Assembly (NCBI GenBank): GCA_903922735.1
Contig: CAIXUZ010000058.1
Location: forward strand, 1 to 33,228
Direction of reading: 5' to 3'
Length of the DNA stretch: 33,228 nt
DNA from: an uncultured Verrucomicrobia subdivision 3 bacterium
Lineage (GTDB): Bacteria; Verrucomicrobiota; Verrucomicrobiia; Limisphaerales; UBA11358
Part shown: piece by piece, positions 15,563 through 23,785 of the stretch
Position numbering within the stretch: the first letter of the stretch is position 1
Layout: every line of letters starts with the position of its first letter
The notes under the pieces: generated by a model
Told to the model about the DNA's origin: nothing
Databases searched by the model: none
What the model saw: the letters and a program-made list of their open reading frames with translations, nothing else
Made by a program: the position numbers and the translations under genes

Positions 15563-16074
15563 CGAGTGGCCCACTTGGCTGCCGCCCGCAGGTGCGGTAA
15601 TTCCGACCGCACATCGTTGAGGATGGTTTTCTCCAGTTTCAGACAATCGTCCAGCAAGCGCAGTGCATCCTCGCCCATCGCCTTGCCCTCAAACAACTCC
15701 GGCAACCGATCGCTGAAATCCAAGCCGGTCTGAACTTCCCGCGCCGCCAGCGGGATACCGAGATCAAAGTTACTCAACAATAATCGCCGTTCCCGATGCG
15801 TGGTCCGACCGCACGCATCCAGAAACCAAGTCCGGCTGCCGGTGGAATCCACATGCAGCAGCGTTAGCAGTTTCTTTTCCAAAACCCAAAGGTCACGCAG
15901 TGACTCTTCGCTGATGCCGAACGTGCGGAGAAAGACCACCGTGCAAAAAAACTCTAGGTAGCCATCCGGGTAAGTCGCGCCCTCGCAGGCCGGCAATCCA
16001 AACCGCTTTTGCAGACCCGACAGATAAACCACATCCCGGTTCAGCGTCTTGGCCATCTGGTTCAGCGAATGCAT
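15553..16074 (-). CDS. MerR-like/HTH-type protein of unknown function
   Basis: The 173-aa product begins MHSLNQMAKTLNRDVVYLSGLQKRFGLP, reminiscent of a winged-helix MerR-type DNA-binding start. LEFFCTVVFLRTFGISEESLRDLWVLEKKLLTLLHVD follows, and a C-terminal helical region (DALRLLDDCLKLEKTILNDVRSELPHLRAAAKWA). A conserved middle (GSRTWFLDACGRTTHRERRLLLSNFDLG) matches no function I know. It is convergent with the toxin/antitoxin pair and may be a regulator. An alternative start is the ATG at 16056. Confidence 0.65.
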   Translation of the reverse strand: MHSLNQMAKTLNRDVVYLSGLQKRFGLPACEGATYPDGYLEFFCTVVFLRTFGISEESLRDLWVLEKKLLTLLHVDSTGSRTWFLDACGRTTHRERRLLLSNFDLGIPLAAREVQTGLDFSDRLPELFEGKAMGEDALRLLDDCLKLEKTILNDVRSELPHLRAAAKWATRYR

Positions 16075-16186
16075 TTTTCAAATTTCAGGTTTCAGCGTTT
16101 CCGCTTTCCGCTTTTCCCCGCGCGCGTATGCCCCCTGCGAGAATGCGCTTGCCGAATGACAACATCAAGCGGAAGGTGCAGGTGCC

Positions 16187-16423
16187 ATGCCGGAATCTGA
16201 TTTTCACCAACTGAATCCAAAGAAATTGCTTTTGACCAAATGGACGGCGGTAAATTCTATCGACAAAGAAAAGCATTTTCTCGTTACCAGGGTGATCAAT
16301 CCGGAAGCGGCGCCCTACCACATCGAATTCGTCGAACTCGAAGCCGTGCTCACCCGGCGCAGCTTCACCCTGCCGTGGGCTGAATTGACCAACAAGCAGC
16401 AATGGCTGCAAGGCTGGATCTGA
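16187..16423 (+). CDS. TIGR02450-type small Trp-rich protein
   Basis: The 78-aa protein reads LNPKKLLLTKWTAVNSIDKEKHFLVTRVI, then VELEAVLTRRSFTLPWAELTNKQQWLQGW. This is the pattern of the small Trp-rich conserved family (TIGR02450), of unknown function. Length and the whole motif order agree with the family. It stands alone between a regulator-like gene and the DNA-polymerase group. Confidence 0.85.
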   Translation: MPESDFHQLNPKKLLLTKWTAVNSIDKEKHFLVTRVINPEAAPYHIEFVELEAVLTRRSFTLPWAELTNKQQWLQGWI

Positions 16424-16549
16424 TCGTCTGATGGGCGTTGAATGTTCGTTGTTTTCTCTGCCGCACTCCGACTTCTGACCTCTGACTCTCTTTTTTTTCT
16501 TTTGCCTTGGACCGCCAATGTCCTACCCCCTTCCGTAAAGTGATGGCGT

Positions 16550-16810
16550 ATGAAACTAAAAAACCTGATTCCTCAACGCCGTCGCCAACAAGTGATCCAA
16601 CAATTTGGACGGGCTAAACTCGTAAAACTCCCTAATGGACAACACGAGCTTTTGGGCGGAACCGATGCCGACCGCGCCGCCGCCTTCGAATGGTCCACAC
16701 TCTTCGCCCACGAAATCGTGTTCACCCACTTCCACCGCGAATCCAAGCCGCCGGTAGGGCGCGCCGCGCTGCGACCGCCGCTTTGGAAATGGTGGCCCGC
16801 AACCGCCTAA
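16550..16810 (+). CDS. Small hypothetical protein upstream of the Y-family polymerase
   Basis: The 86-aa frame has a basic N-terminus (MKLKNLIPQRRRQQVIQQFGRAKLVKLPNGQHELLGGTDADRAAAFEWSTLFAHEIVF) and a short tail rich in Pro/Arg/Trp that looks less natural and may follow a frameshift. I recognise no domain. It is in the same orientation as the polymerase gene, about 90 bp upstream, and could be co-transcribed with it. Confidence 0.55.
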   Translation: MKLKNLIPQRRRQQVIQQFGRAKLVKLPNGQHELLGGTDADRAAAFEWSTLFAHEIVFTHFHRESKPPVGRAALRPPLWKWWPATA

Positions 16811-16899
16811 ATGGCCTTTGCGCCTTTGCGTGAGTTTTTGCTTTTGTGAGTAACTCGTCATGGACGCCCGTCCCGGGCGAGGTAATGTGTCCTTTACCT

Positions 16900-18222
16900 A
16901 TGGCCAGTGCGGCACGCACCAACCGAATCCTGCATGTGGATGGCGACAGTTTCTTCGCCAGTTGCGAAATCGCGCTCGATTCCAGGCTGGAAGGCCGCCC
17001 CGTATGGGTCGGCGGCGGCCGGCGCGGGGACGGCATCGTCATCGCCGCCAACCGACTCGCCAAGAAATACGGCATTAAGACCGGCACCGCCTGCTTCGAA
17101 GCGAAACGACTTTGCCCCAATGGCGTTCTCTGCAAACCGCATTACGACGCCTACCGCGAATTGTCCCGGCAGATGTTCCTGATCCTGGAGGAATACACGC
17201 CCACCCTCGTCCCGTATTCCATCGACGAAGGTTTTCTGGATTTTTCTACGATGGACGAGCACATCTGGCGCAACACCACTGCCACCGATTACGTCCAAGG
17301 CATCCGCGCCCGCATCAAGAAAGAGACCCGACTCCCCGTGACCGCCGGCCTGGCGAACTCCGCCAAGCTCGCCAAGCTCGCCACCGATGCCGCCAAAGGA
17401 ACCGGCTTTCTCGAAGTGCCCGCCGGTTCAGAAAAAGAATTTCTAAAAGACCGCCCCGTGTCGGAAATGTCCGGCATCGGCAAAAACCGCCAACGCTCGC
17501 TCGCTGCCTTCATGGCCTTCACCTTCGGCGACGTCGCCCGACTGCCTTCGATGTTGTTGAAACAGAAGTTCGGCATCTGGGGCCAGCAATTGTGGCTGTT
17601 CGCGAATGGCCAATGGAACGAACCGCTCGTGCTAGAGATCAAAGACCGCACCACCATTTCCAGCAGCACCACCCTGCCGCAGGACGAGCATGATTACGAA
17701 GCCGCGTTGACCTTCATGTTGAGCGAAGCCACGCGCCTCACCGGCCAGTTGCGCCGGGAATTGATGCAGGCGCGGGAATTCAGCCTAGCAATTCGGTTTA
17801 ATGATTTTACCGAAGTCGGCACCAGCCACCGGTTCAATCACCCGCAATTTCTCAACTCCGTCATCAACTCCGTCTTGGAACAGATGTTTCGCGACCTGAT
17901 GGCCGACGCGCACCGCCCCGTGCGCCAGATCCGCCTCGCCATGTTCAATCTGGAGCGCCTCGACACGCACCCGACGCTCTGGGGCCGGACGAATGAAGAA
18001 CGCTGGGGCGCCCTCGACGACGCCACGCACGCATTGAATCAGAAGCTCGGCAAAACCGCCCTGATGACCGGCGCGCAACTCGCCCTCCGTCATTCGCAAA
18101 TCGAAAATCATCAATCACCCATCCCTGCGGCCAAATGTCCCTTCACCCCGCAGCGCGAAATGATTGCCAAATTATGGGGCGCGGAACGTCCAGCCAAACC
18201 CACCCAAGGCACGCTATTTTGA
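16900..18222 (+). CDS. Y-family DNA polymerase (DinB/UmuC-like)
   Basis: A translesion polymerase that copies damaged templates. Catalytic residues are in HVDGDSFFASCE (first Asp) and PYSIDEGFLD (Asp-Glu). The steric-gate region, thumb (VSEMSGIGKNRQRSLAAF) and little-finger domain are all present; length is about 440 aa. The C-terminus ends in QGTLF, fitting the Q-x-x-L-F beta-clamp-binding pattern. The ATG at 16900 is the closest to the fold; ATG 16885 (with GAGG 2-3 bp ahead) or GTG 16846 are possible. Just before the C-terminus, HSQIENHQSPIPA looks like an intruding intergenic-type repeat in the coding sequence. Confidence 0.93.
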   Translation: MASAARTNRILHVDGDSFFASCEIALDSRLEGRPVWVGGGRRGDGIVIAANRLAKKYGIKTGTACFEAKRLCPNGVLCKPHYDAYRELSRQMFLILEEYTPTLVPYSIDEGFLDFSTMDEHIWRNTTATDYVQGIRARIKKETRLPVTAGLANSAKLAKLATDAAKGTGFLEVPAGSEKEFLKDRPVSEMSGIGKNRQRSLAAFMAFTFGDVARLPSMLLKQKFGIWGQQLWLFANGQWNEPLVLEIKDRTTISSSTTLPQDEHDYEAALTFMLSEATRLTGQLRRELMQAREFSLAIRFNDFTEVGTSHRFNHPQFLNSVINSVLEQMFRDLMADAHRPVRQIRLAMFNLERLDTHPTLWGRTNEERWGALDDATHALNQKLGKTALMTGAQLALRHSQIENHQSPIPAAKCPFTPQREMIAKLWGAERPAKPTQGTLF

Positions 18223-18455
18223 TTTTCTTGTTGGTTATGAAAACCGCACTAGACGTTTGGAACGCCATTGCCGGCCATATCGCTTAACTCTCAGTAGAGA
18301 AACGGGCTAGGTCTACACCATGGCCCAATCCTGACCTTTATGGCGGTTTAGTTTTTTAAAATCGGCCTTTCAACGCGCTGAGTAGATCTTCCACTTATTT
18401 TTTGGGACAATTCCTTTTAGTGCTGGCGCTTTTGCTCATACTTGGACTAATTTTC

Positions 18456-20069
18456 TTACCCAGAAAGATACTCGAGCACAGACGCAACTACTACATTCAT
18501 CATCCGCCGGGAACGCTTAGGACCAATATAACTAATTCGTTGGAATTCCATTTCAGATGTTTGAAGAGCCGTGCCAACCGTGTCAATCTGGATTGAGTGG
18601 AGGCCGTTTTTTTGATAATCGGTAAGATCGAGAACATCAATTGGTTTTCCCAACTCGCGTTGGAGCACAACAGACATGTCTACTTCTATAAAATCACCGA
18701 CAGCTGCAGTAAGTGCGTTGAAAGCGGGATGATTTGCTCCATATTCTGTGAATCTTTTTATAGATAGTCCCGTTCCGATAGTCGTAAGAGTTTGAATGGG
18801 ATCTGTAGTTGCAGCCGCCAAACACCCCAGATTTATGGCGAAACGTGTTCCAATCTCACGACGAGTTGCCACGATTCCTGAATCCAAACGGGTGATAATT
18901 CCTGTGTAGCTAAGCAGCCTTAAAGCTTCGGCCACAGCGGCCGGAGCATCCCTGTGAATCCAGAAGTAGCATGTAGTTTCCACTTTCCCATCAATGGCTC
19001 TCTGCTCGTTCTTTTTTGTCGTATCAGGAATTACAGTGCGCTCGACAAATTCTCTTCCCCAATCAATAAACGCTTGATGACCAGCGTAACGCTCAGCCAG
19101 ACTTGAATGTTCAGACCAAATCTCTGTTCGATAAAACTCCTTCAAGACTTGGCGCACTTCTGTAGGGAGCAAGCGCGGCGCACGCTGCACCGTTTTAAGC
19201 AAGAGTCGGGGATTTCCACTCACCGCATGGGCAAGCGCTTCAAAACATTGTGAGTTTTTTTCAATGTCTGCAGCCAATTCAGAGTCGGCTTGCTTGAGAA
19301 CAATTTCTCGCATGCTCTCAATATATCGAGAATCCAGTGGGTCTCTATTTAATGTAATTACTGTAGCGTCATGAGCAACTTGAAATGTTTGTCCATAGAA
19401 AGTAACGCCAGGATATACTGCTGCGTTGCAGCTTAAATAAGGAGACCTGAGGTCGCGGAACAATGTAAAAAATTGCCGCTGTTGTTCAGGGCGAAAAATG
19501 TGTGCGGCCTCATCAAAGAATATTACGATGCGCGATATATTTCTTTCTACACAGATGTCTTCTACCGCATCTCTAAAGTCATCCACTGTCGGAACAACAG
19601 AAGAATCAATTAAGGCCGTCGGATTTCGGTAAGACTGCTCATATCTCTCTGCGAGCTTTTCAAGTGGAGTTTCAGCTAAATCAGGTCCAACGTCACCTCC
19701 TGTAAGCACGGTCAGCATCCGATTTGCAGGAACCAGCAAGCCACGTTGATATAAACTTCGCATTACTCGGCTGCAAAGCCGTGCCATCATCCAATTCGAG
19801 AATTGGTTCGGATCGTTTGTTTGAAGCAATGAGCTTCTCGCAAACGAAACATAAACAGGAAGGACTCTTTCTTGATCAAATGAATCAGAAAGTTGCGCTT
19901 CAGCAACGCGCAATAAGAATGATTTCCCTGTGCCGCGACTCCCCTCAACAATCGTCGGCGTAGGTGATTTTAAGAGCTCAACTGTTTCTCGGTCCTGACA
20001 GGTCTCGACATACAGCTCCAAGATGTGCTCGGGCTTAATATCTTCAGTGCGAATGATGAGGTTAGTCAT
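18456..20069 (-). CDS. ORC/Cdc6-like AAA ATPase of a two-gene HEPN-ATPase operon
   Basis: The 537-aa protein has Walker A GSRGTGKS (residues 43-50) and Walker B IVIFFDEAAH (181-190). The rest of the ATPase core follows with RQFFTLFRDLRS, VSGNPRLLLKTVQRAPR (a sensor-2-like arginine region) and a C-terminal winged-helix-like part. It resembles the ORC-CDC6/STAND-like ATPases found in defence islands rather than a housekeeping ATPase. No membrane segment is seen. Its ATG at 20069 overlaps the stop of the HEPN-like gene (ATGA), so the two proteins are made together. The gene is more AT-rich than the flanking polymerase and SRAP genes. A power-switch or sensor role is inference. Confidence 0.8.
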   Translation of the reverse strand: MTNLIIRTEDIKPEHILELYVETCQDRETVELLKSPTPTIVEGSRGTGKSFLLRVAEAQLSDSFDQERVLPVYVSFARSSLLQTNDPNQFSNWMMARLCSRVMRSLYQRGLLVPANRMLTVLTGGDVGPDLAETPLEKLAERYEQSYRNPTALIDSSVVPTVDDFRDAVEDICVERNISRIVIFFDEAAHIFRPEQQRQFFTLFRDLRSPYLSCNAAVYPGVTFYGQTFQVAHDATVITLNRDPLDSRYIESMREIVLKQADSELAADIEKNSQCFEALAHAVSGNPRLLLKTVQRAPRLLPTEVRQVLKEFYRTEIWSEHSSLAERYAGHQAFIDWGREFVERTVIPDTTKKNEQRAIDGKVETTCYFWIHRDAPAAVAEALRLLSYTGIITRLDSGIVATRREIGTRFAINLGCLAAATTDPIQTLTTIGTGLSIKRFTEYGANHPAFNALTAAVGDFIEVDMSVVLQRELGKPIDVLDLTDYQKNGLHSIQIDTVGTALQTSEMEFQRISYIGPKRSRRMMNVVVASVLEYLSG

Positions 20070-20944
20070 ATGACAATTGGCGCTGTGGGACTTGGCGCTG
20101 TGGTGACTGGTGCTGTGGTGACTGGTGCTGTGGCGGCTGGCGCTGTGGCGGCTGGTGCTGTGGTGACTGGTGCTGTGGCGGCTGGCGCTGTGGCGGCTGG
20201 TGCTGCAAACGCAGCTTTGATTTCGTTCACGGTTGCGAGATGATTTAAAAGCGAAACAAGTTTAGCACGAGTCCCGGCATTTAAGTCATTGAAATAACGC
20301 AGTGCTAACGCAGAATGCACTACCAACCGGAGCGTTTCGGCCTTTCTGTGCCAGAGGTCAAAGGTTGCTTGTTCGAATACAATACTCTTTGGCAGCGGGA
20401 TGTGTTTTGGAATGTTGCCATGGACGCATTCAGAACACTCACGGTAAAGTAAAACCGCCAGTCCACCATAGTGTGCTGCCCTATCACTAAACGAAGGCAA
20501 AAACCCCTTCACAAACCTGGGTGAAAACACGCCTTCTTTTTCATCAACGATCGCACCCCAACTCGTATCTACTCGATTGCTTAGCCATTCTCGAAGTCGG
20601 AGTTCATTTGCCGATAAATAAACAGCCTGAAGTGTGAGTTCCAAAACCAATCTGAGACCCTTAAAAGCGTGCCGATAATGGCCTTGGGCTAAAGCTAACA
20701 ATGAATATTCATACTCGTGAACGGCCACTCGTGATAAATCCATTTCACGCCTGTCTCCAATCAAGCTGCACCACAAAAGCAACTCGGGAGCAAACTGATG
20801 GCTCACGGCAATTTTTGTCAAATTTGGTTCGGCTAGCGAGGTCGTGAGCACTCTTTCACATTGCGTATGGAACTGTCCGAAATACTCTGCAGCAATTTCG
20901 CTGGGAGTTTTAGCAACTGTTGCAATTGGCGTTGTTGTGCTCAT
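20066..20944 (-). CDS. HEPN-like protein with Ala/Pro/Thr repeat tail
   Basis: The 292-aa protein has a helical core (YSLLALAQGHYRHAFKGLRLVLELTLQAVY near residues 80-110) and LLYRECSECVHGNIPK. The latter contains R168 and H175 in the R-x(4-6)-H spacing of HEPN RNases, and the YxxxSxxVHG form is common in HEPN/DUF5677-type proteins. After residue 240 the tail consists of eight 5-residue units of the type PAATA/PVTTA, encoded by a 15-bp DNA repeat. The ATG at 20944 is chosen because the conserved core starts shortly after; a longer start at 21013 would overlap a thiC-like remnant. RNase activity is inference. Confidence 0.7.
   Translation of the reverse strand: MSTTTPIATVAKTPSEIAAEYFGQFHTQCERVLTTSLAEPNLTKIAVSHQFAPELLLWCSLIGDRREMDLSRVAVHEYEYSLLALAQGHYRHAFKGLRLVLELTLQAVYLSANELRLREWLSNRVDTSWGAIVDEKEGVFSPRFVKGFLPSFSDRAAHYGGLAVLLYRECSECVHGNIPKHIPLPKSIVFEQATFDLWHRKAETLRLVVHSALALRYFNDLNAGTRAKLVSLLNHLATVNEIKAAFAAPAATAPAATAPVTTAPAATAPAATAPVTTAPVTTAPSPTAPIVI
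20081..20205. repeat. 15-bp tandem repeat (coding VNTR)
   Basis: About eight copies of a 15-bp unit (GCTGTGGTGACTGGT or GCTGTGGCGGCTGGC on the plus strand) lie at the 3' end of the HEPN-like gene. The unit length keeps the reading frame, so copy number can vary without breaking the protein. Confidence 0.95.
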
Positions 20945-20948
20945 GCGC

Positions 20949-21077
20949 TCACACCTTAGCGTAAACCTCCACGCCCTTTCCCGCGAACTCCTTCGATTTC
21001 GCTTCCATCCCATTCATTAGCGCCTCTTCCTCAGCGATGCCTTGTCCGGTGGCGTATTTTGGGGTGTTGATTTTCAT
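20949..21077 (-). pseudogene. thiC: 3' remnant resembling thiC
   Basis: A 42-codon frame reads MKINTPKYATGQGIAEEEALMNGMEAKSKEF, then AGKGVEVYAKV. It resembles the extreme C-terminus of phosphomethylpyrimidine synthase (ThiC), where a CSMKI block is followed by EEEAL-GM-EKS-EF...G-E-Y. Intact ThiC is more than 400 aa, and the cysteine-rich Fe-S motif just before MKI is missing. Its stop lies 4 bp before the HEPN-like ATG. The match is from memory of the family and short. Confidence 0.5.
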
Positions 21078-21226
21078 GTATCAGGGCAGTTTCACCCATT
21101 CTGCCGACGGTGGCAAGCCCGCTTGGAAAACGAAATCGTGGCAAAGTGCCGTCAGAATTCTCTCATTGAGCCGTGTTGCCAATTTTTCAGGTTTCAAGTC
21201 TCAAATTTCAGGTTTAGATTCGTTTC

Positions 21227-21952
21227 ATGTGCGGCCGTTACACCATCACGGGCGATTTGGCCGAGCTTGAAAAGCTCGTTCGCTTCATCTGCAAAGTCGT
21301 GGACTTCAAGCCTCGCTACAATCTCGCCCCGCGCCAGCAGGCGCCCGTCCTCGTCTGGGAAACCGGCCAGCCGGTCCTAAAATCAATGCGCTGGGGTTTG
21401 ATTCCATCCTGGTCCAAAGACGAAACCATCGGCGACAAACTCACCAACGCCCGAGCCGACACCATCAGCGAGAAACCCAGCTACCGGAAACCGTTCGAGA
21501 AGCAGCGCTGCCTGATCCCCGCTGACGGATTTTACGAATGGCAGACCACACCCACCGGCAAACAACCTTTCCGGTTCACGCGCAAAGATGGTGGCTTCTT
21601 TTGCATGGCCGGCCTCTGGGAGAAATGGATCCGCCCACCGAACACCGATGAATTGGCTCTGGACGATCCCGATCAGGTCTCAGGTCTCAGCATTTCAGCG
21701 TCTCAGCTTGTTGAAACCTTCACCATCATCACCACCGAGCCAAACCCGATGGTCGCCGCCGTCCACAATCGAATGCCGGTCATTCTCGGCCCGGAACATT
21801 ACCAATGGTGGCTGGAGCCAAACCGCTTTGATCCGCAATTCCTGAAAACCCTGTTGCGTCCGTATCCCGCCGAAGATATGGCCTGCTACCGCGTCTCCAA
21901 ACTCGTTAACAACGCCAAGCACGACAGCCCCGATTGCCTCCAGCCTGGCTGA
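21227..21952 (+). CDS. yedK: SRAP-domain protein YedK/HMCES
   Basis: This protein forms a thiazolidine crosslink with abasic sites in single-stranded DNA, shielding them from cleavage. Cys2 follows the initiator Met (MCGRYT) and is the catalytic residue after Met removal. N74 (LTNARADT), E104 (DGFYEW) and H180 (VHNRMPVIL) complete the active site. Length 241 aa is typical. Residues about 146-161 (DDPDQVSGLSISASQL) look like an inserted stretch, encoded by a CTCAG/TTTCAG repeat like that in the sequence just upstream of the gene. It converges with the ParB-like chain, 4 bp apart. Confidence 0.95.
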   Translation: MCGRYTITGDLAELEKLVRFICKVVDFKPRYNLAPRQQAPVLVWETGQPVLKSMRWGLIPSWSKDETIGDKLTNARADTISEKPSYRKPFEKQRCLIPADGFYEWQTTPTGKQPFRFTRKDGGFFCMAGLWEKWIRPPNTDELALDDPDQVSGLSISASQLVETFTIITTEPNPMVAAVHNRMPVILGPEHYQWWLEPNRFDPQFLKTLLRPYPAEDMACYRVSKLVNNAKHDSPDCLQPG

Positions 21953-21956
21953 TAAA

Positions 21957-22901
21957 TCACACCGTCTCCGCCGCCGCCACCTCAGCCAGCACGGTCTGGA
22001 TTTCCGTGTGATGCTTGGTCAGATACCCTGCCACCTTGGTGTTTTTTAGCAAGTTCTTGATGTAGGTCTGTGCGGTTTGCAGCGTGAACATGTTTTCCAT
22101 GTAATTGTCCGACGCGGTTTTCAGGTCGCGTTCCAACGATTCCATTTCATGCTGCATCCGGGCGACATCATCCGCCGACATCCCCTTCTTCAGCTTTTTT
22201 ATGCCGGGATGGAGCAGCAGGTCGGGAGCCGTCCCGAGCACCAGCGCTTCCGTGTAGCCGGTGTTAAAGTTATTCGCCGCTACCATCATTTCTGCAATTT
22301 CAACCTGCCGCTCGGGTTTGACCTTTCGCAGCATCCGGATGGCCGGTTGCGAAATATTTTTGTCCTTCAATAATTCGGCCGCGCGCTCGTCTATGCCGTT
22401 CAACAATCGCATCGCGGCCATGATCACGTGCACGGGCATGTCCAGTGCTTCCGCCAGCCGTTCCGGAATGACACCGTCATTCACGGCCTTGACGATCATC
22501 TTGTGTTCCTGAATCGGCGGCAACCGGTTGATCCGTGCGTTGTAGGTGTAACATTCATCGTCCGTGGCGACGATGCAAAGCGCGGTGGTGAACCCCAGTT
22601 CTTTCATCGCCGCGAGGCGCAAGTGCCCGTTTTTCAGCAGGTATTTCCCCGGCGCGTCCTTTTGCGGATACACCACCATTGGTTCGACCGAGCCGACGAT
22701 CTTTAGGGATGAAATGATTTTTTTGTAGCGGAAGGTTCCTTTGTGCAGGTCTTTAATCTGGTGCAACGGCGAAATATCGCCCAGCGCCAGCCGCACTGTT
22801 TTCATTTCAAACGCGAGTTTCATCCTCCCTTCACCCGCCGGAGTTTGTCCTGTGCTCGCTGAATCGGGTGGGTTTTGTGCGCCTTTCGATTCTTTGCTCA
22901 T
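21957..22901 (-). CDS. ParB/RepB-like protein 2
   Basis: The 314-aa product has a ParB/Sulfiredoxin-type N-terminal domain (ISSLKIVGSVEPMVVYPQKDAPGKYLLKNGHLRLAAMKELGF, with KNGHLRLAA in place of the GERRxRA box). An HTH-like middle (ERLAEALDMPVHVIMAAMRLLNGID) and a C-terminal coiled-coil region follow, like plasmid partition RepB C-terminal proteins. The first 30 residues are probably disordered. Its ATG overlaps the stop of ParB-like protein 1 (ATGA). It is the last gene of a four- or five-gene chain with a serine recombinase, which argues for a role in recombination or its control rather than plasmid segregation (no ParA is present). Confidence 0.85.
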   Translation of the reverse strand: MSKESKGAQNPPDSASTGQTPAGEGRMKLAFEMKTVRLALGDISPLHQIKDLHKGTFRYKKIISSLKIVGSVEPMVVYPQKDAPGKYLLKNGHLRLAAMKELGFTTALCIVATDDECYTYNARINRLPPIQEHKMIVKAVNDGVIPERLAEALDMPVHVIMAAMRLLNGIDERAAELLKDKNISQPAIRMLRKVKPERQVEIAEMMVAANNFNTGYTEALVLGTAPDLLLHPGIKKLKKGMSADDVARMQHEMESLERDLKTASDNYMENMFTLQTAQTYIKNLLKNTKVAGYLTKHHTEIQTVLAEVAAAETV

Positions 22902-23785
22902 GGGGTGTTCGTTGCTTTCGGGTTGAGTTTCACGGATAAAAATTTCGGCATCGTCGCCATTGCTTCCGCGCGCAGCAGGGTGCAGAAATGTTCATCGGCC
23001 AGCAGCTTGTTGAACGCCGTGATGATGAGATTCAGCCGGTGCTCGCAGAACTGCGCCTTTTTTATCATCAACTTCTGCCGTTGGCCTTCGCGCCGGTAGG
23101 CTTCCACCATGCTGGCCACGTTGCTTTTGGATTTAACCGGTTGCTCCCGGACGCCGCGCTGTTTGCCGATTAGCCGCCGGTTCACGATCAACCCCTTGAT
23201 ATATTTCAGCGCCACCCGCGTCAGTTGCTTGTTTTCATAGGCTTTGAGCAGGTCACGCTGCGTTTCCAGCGTGTCGGTTTTGGCGATGTCCACCGCGATC
23301 CACATGGGAATCTTTCCCTTCAAGGCGGCGTCCAGCAGGCGCTCTTCGCCCTGGGATTTAAGTGTCGCCAGTCCCCGCACCAGATCTTCATGCGCGTCAA
23401 TTTTCTCCGCGATTTTCGCGTAACTGTATCCCTCAGCTTTCAATCGTTCGATTTCGCGGAGCAATTCCATCGGCTGCGGGTAGCGCCGCGCAATGTTTTC
23501 CACCAGGCTGCAAAGAAGCAGTTCTTCGCGCGGTAATTCCGCCACCAGGGCCGGAATTTCCGCGTAGCCCAGCGCCTTGAAGGCTTCCAGCCGGCCCTGT
23601 CCGCAAACCAAATCATATTTGAAGCCGTTTTGTTCGCCGGCGGGTCGCGGACTCACGCGGATTGGCATTTTCAGGCCCACGTTTTTGATGTTATCGACAA
23701 TGAGTTCAAATTTTTTCTGGTCCCGGTGGCGCGGGTTCACAATGCAAATCTGCCCGATGGGGATCATGTGGATGTCATCGCTCAT
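22898..23785 (-). CDS. ParB-like protein 1
   Basis: The 295-aa protein begins MSDDIHMIPIGQICIVNPRHRDQKKFELIVDNIKNVGLKMPIRVSPRP, followed by LVCGQGRLEAFKALGYAEIPALV. This is the ParB N-terminal nuclease/CTPase fold with CGQGR in the box II position. ENIARRYPQPMELLREIERLKAEGYSYAKIAEKI then forms a helix-turn-helix, and the C-terminus is basic. The ATG at 23785 overlaps the recombinase stop (ATGA), and its own stop overlaps the next start. This spacing implies fixed stoichiometry with the recombinase. Confidence 0.88.
   Translation of the reverse strand: MSDDIHMIPIGQICIVNPRHRDQKKFELIVDNIKNVGLKMPIRVSPRPAGEQNGFKYDLVCGQGRLEAFKALGYAEIPALVAELPREELLLCSLVENIARRYPQPMELLREIERLKAEGYSYAKIAEKIDAHEDLVRGLATLKSQGEERLLDAALKGKIPMWIAVDIAKTDTLETQRDLLKAYENKQLTRVALKYIKGLIVNRRLIGKQRGVREQPVKSKSNVASMVEAYRREGQRQKLMIKKAQFCEHRLNLIITAFNKLLADEHFCTLLRAEAMATMPKFLSVKLNPKATNTP

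Noticed and set aside
18238..18288. 16-codon ATG frame after the polymerase (MKTALDVWNAIAGHIA)
   Set aside because: Too short to support; no ribosome site or known similarity, though it may be the start of a decayed gene.
18402..18596. TTG-started 64-aa ORF with a hydrophobic start
   Set aside because: No ribosome site, weak start codon, and its 3' two thirds overlap the end of the ATPase gene antisense.
20025..20243. Plus-strand ORF of 72 aa rich in GAVVTGAVAAG repeats
   Set aside because: It is the reverse reading of the 15-bp VNTR in the HEPN-like gene; the open frame follows from the repeat, not from selection.
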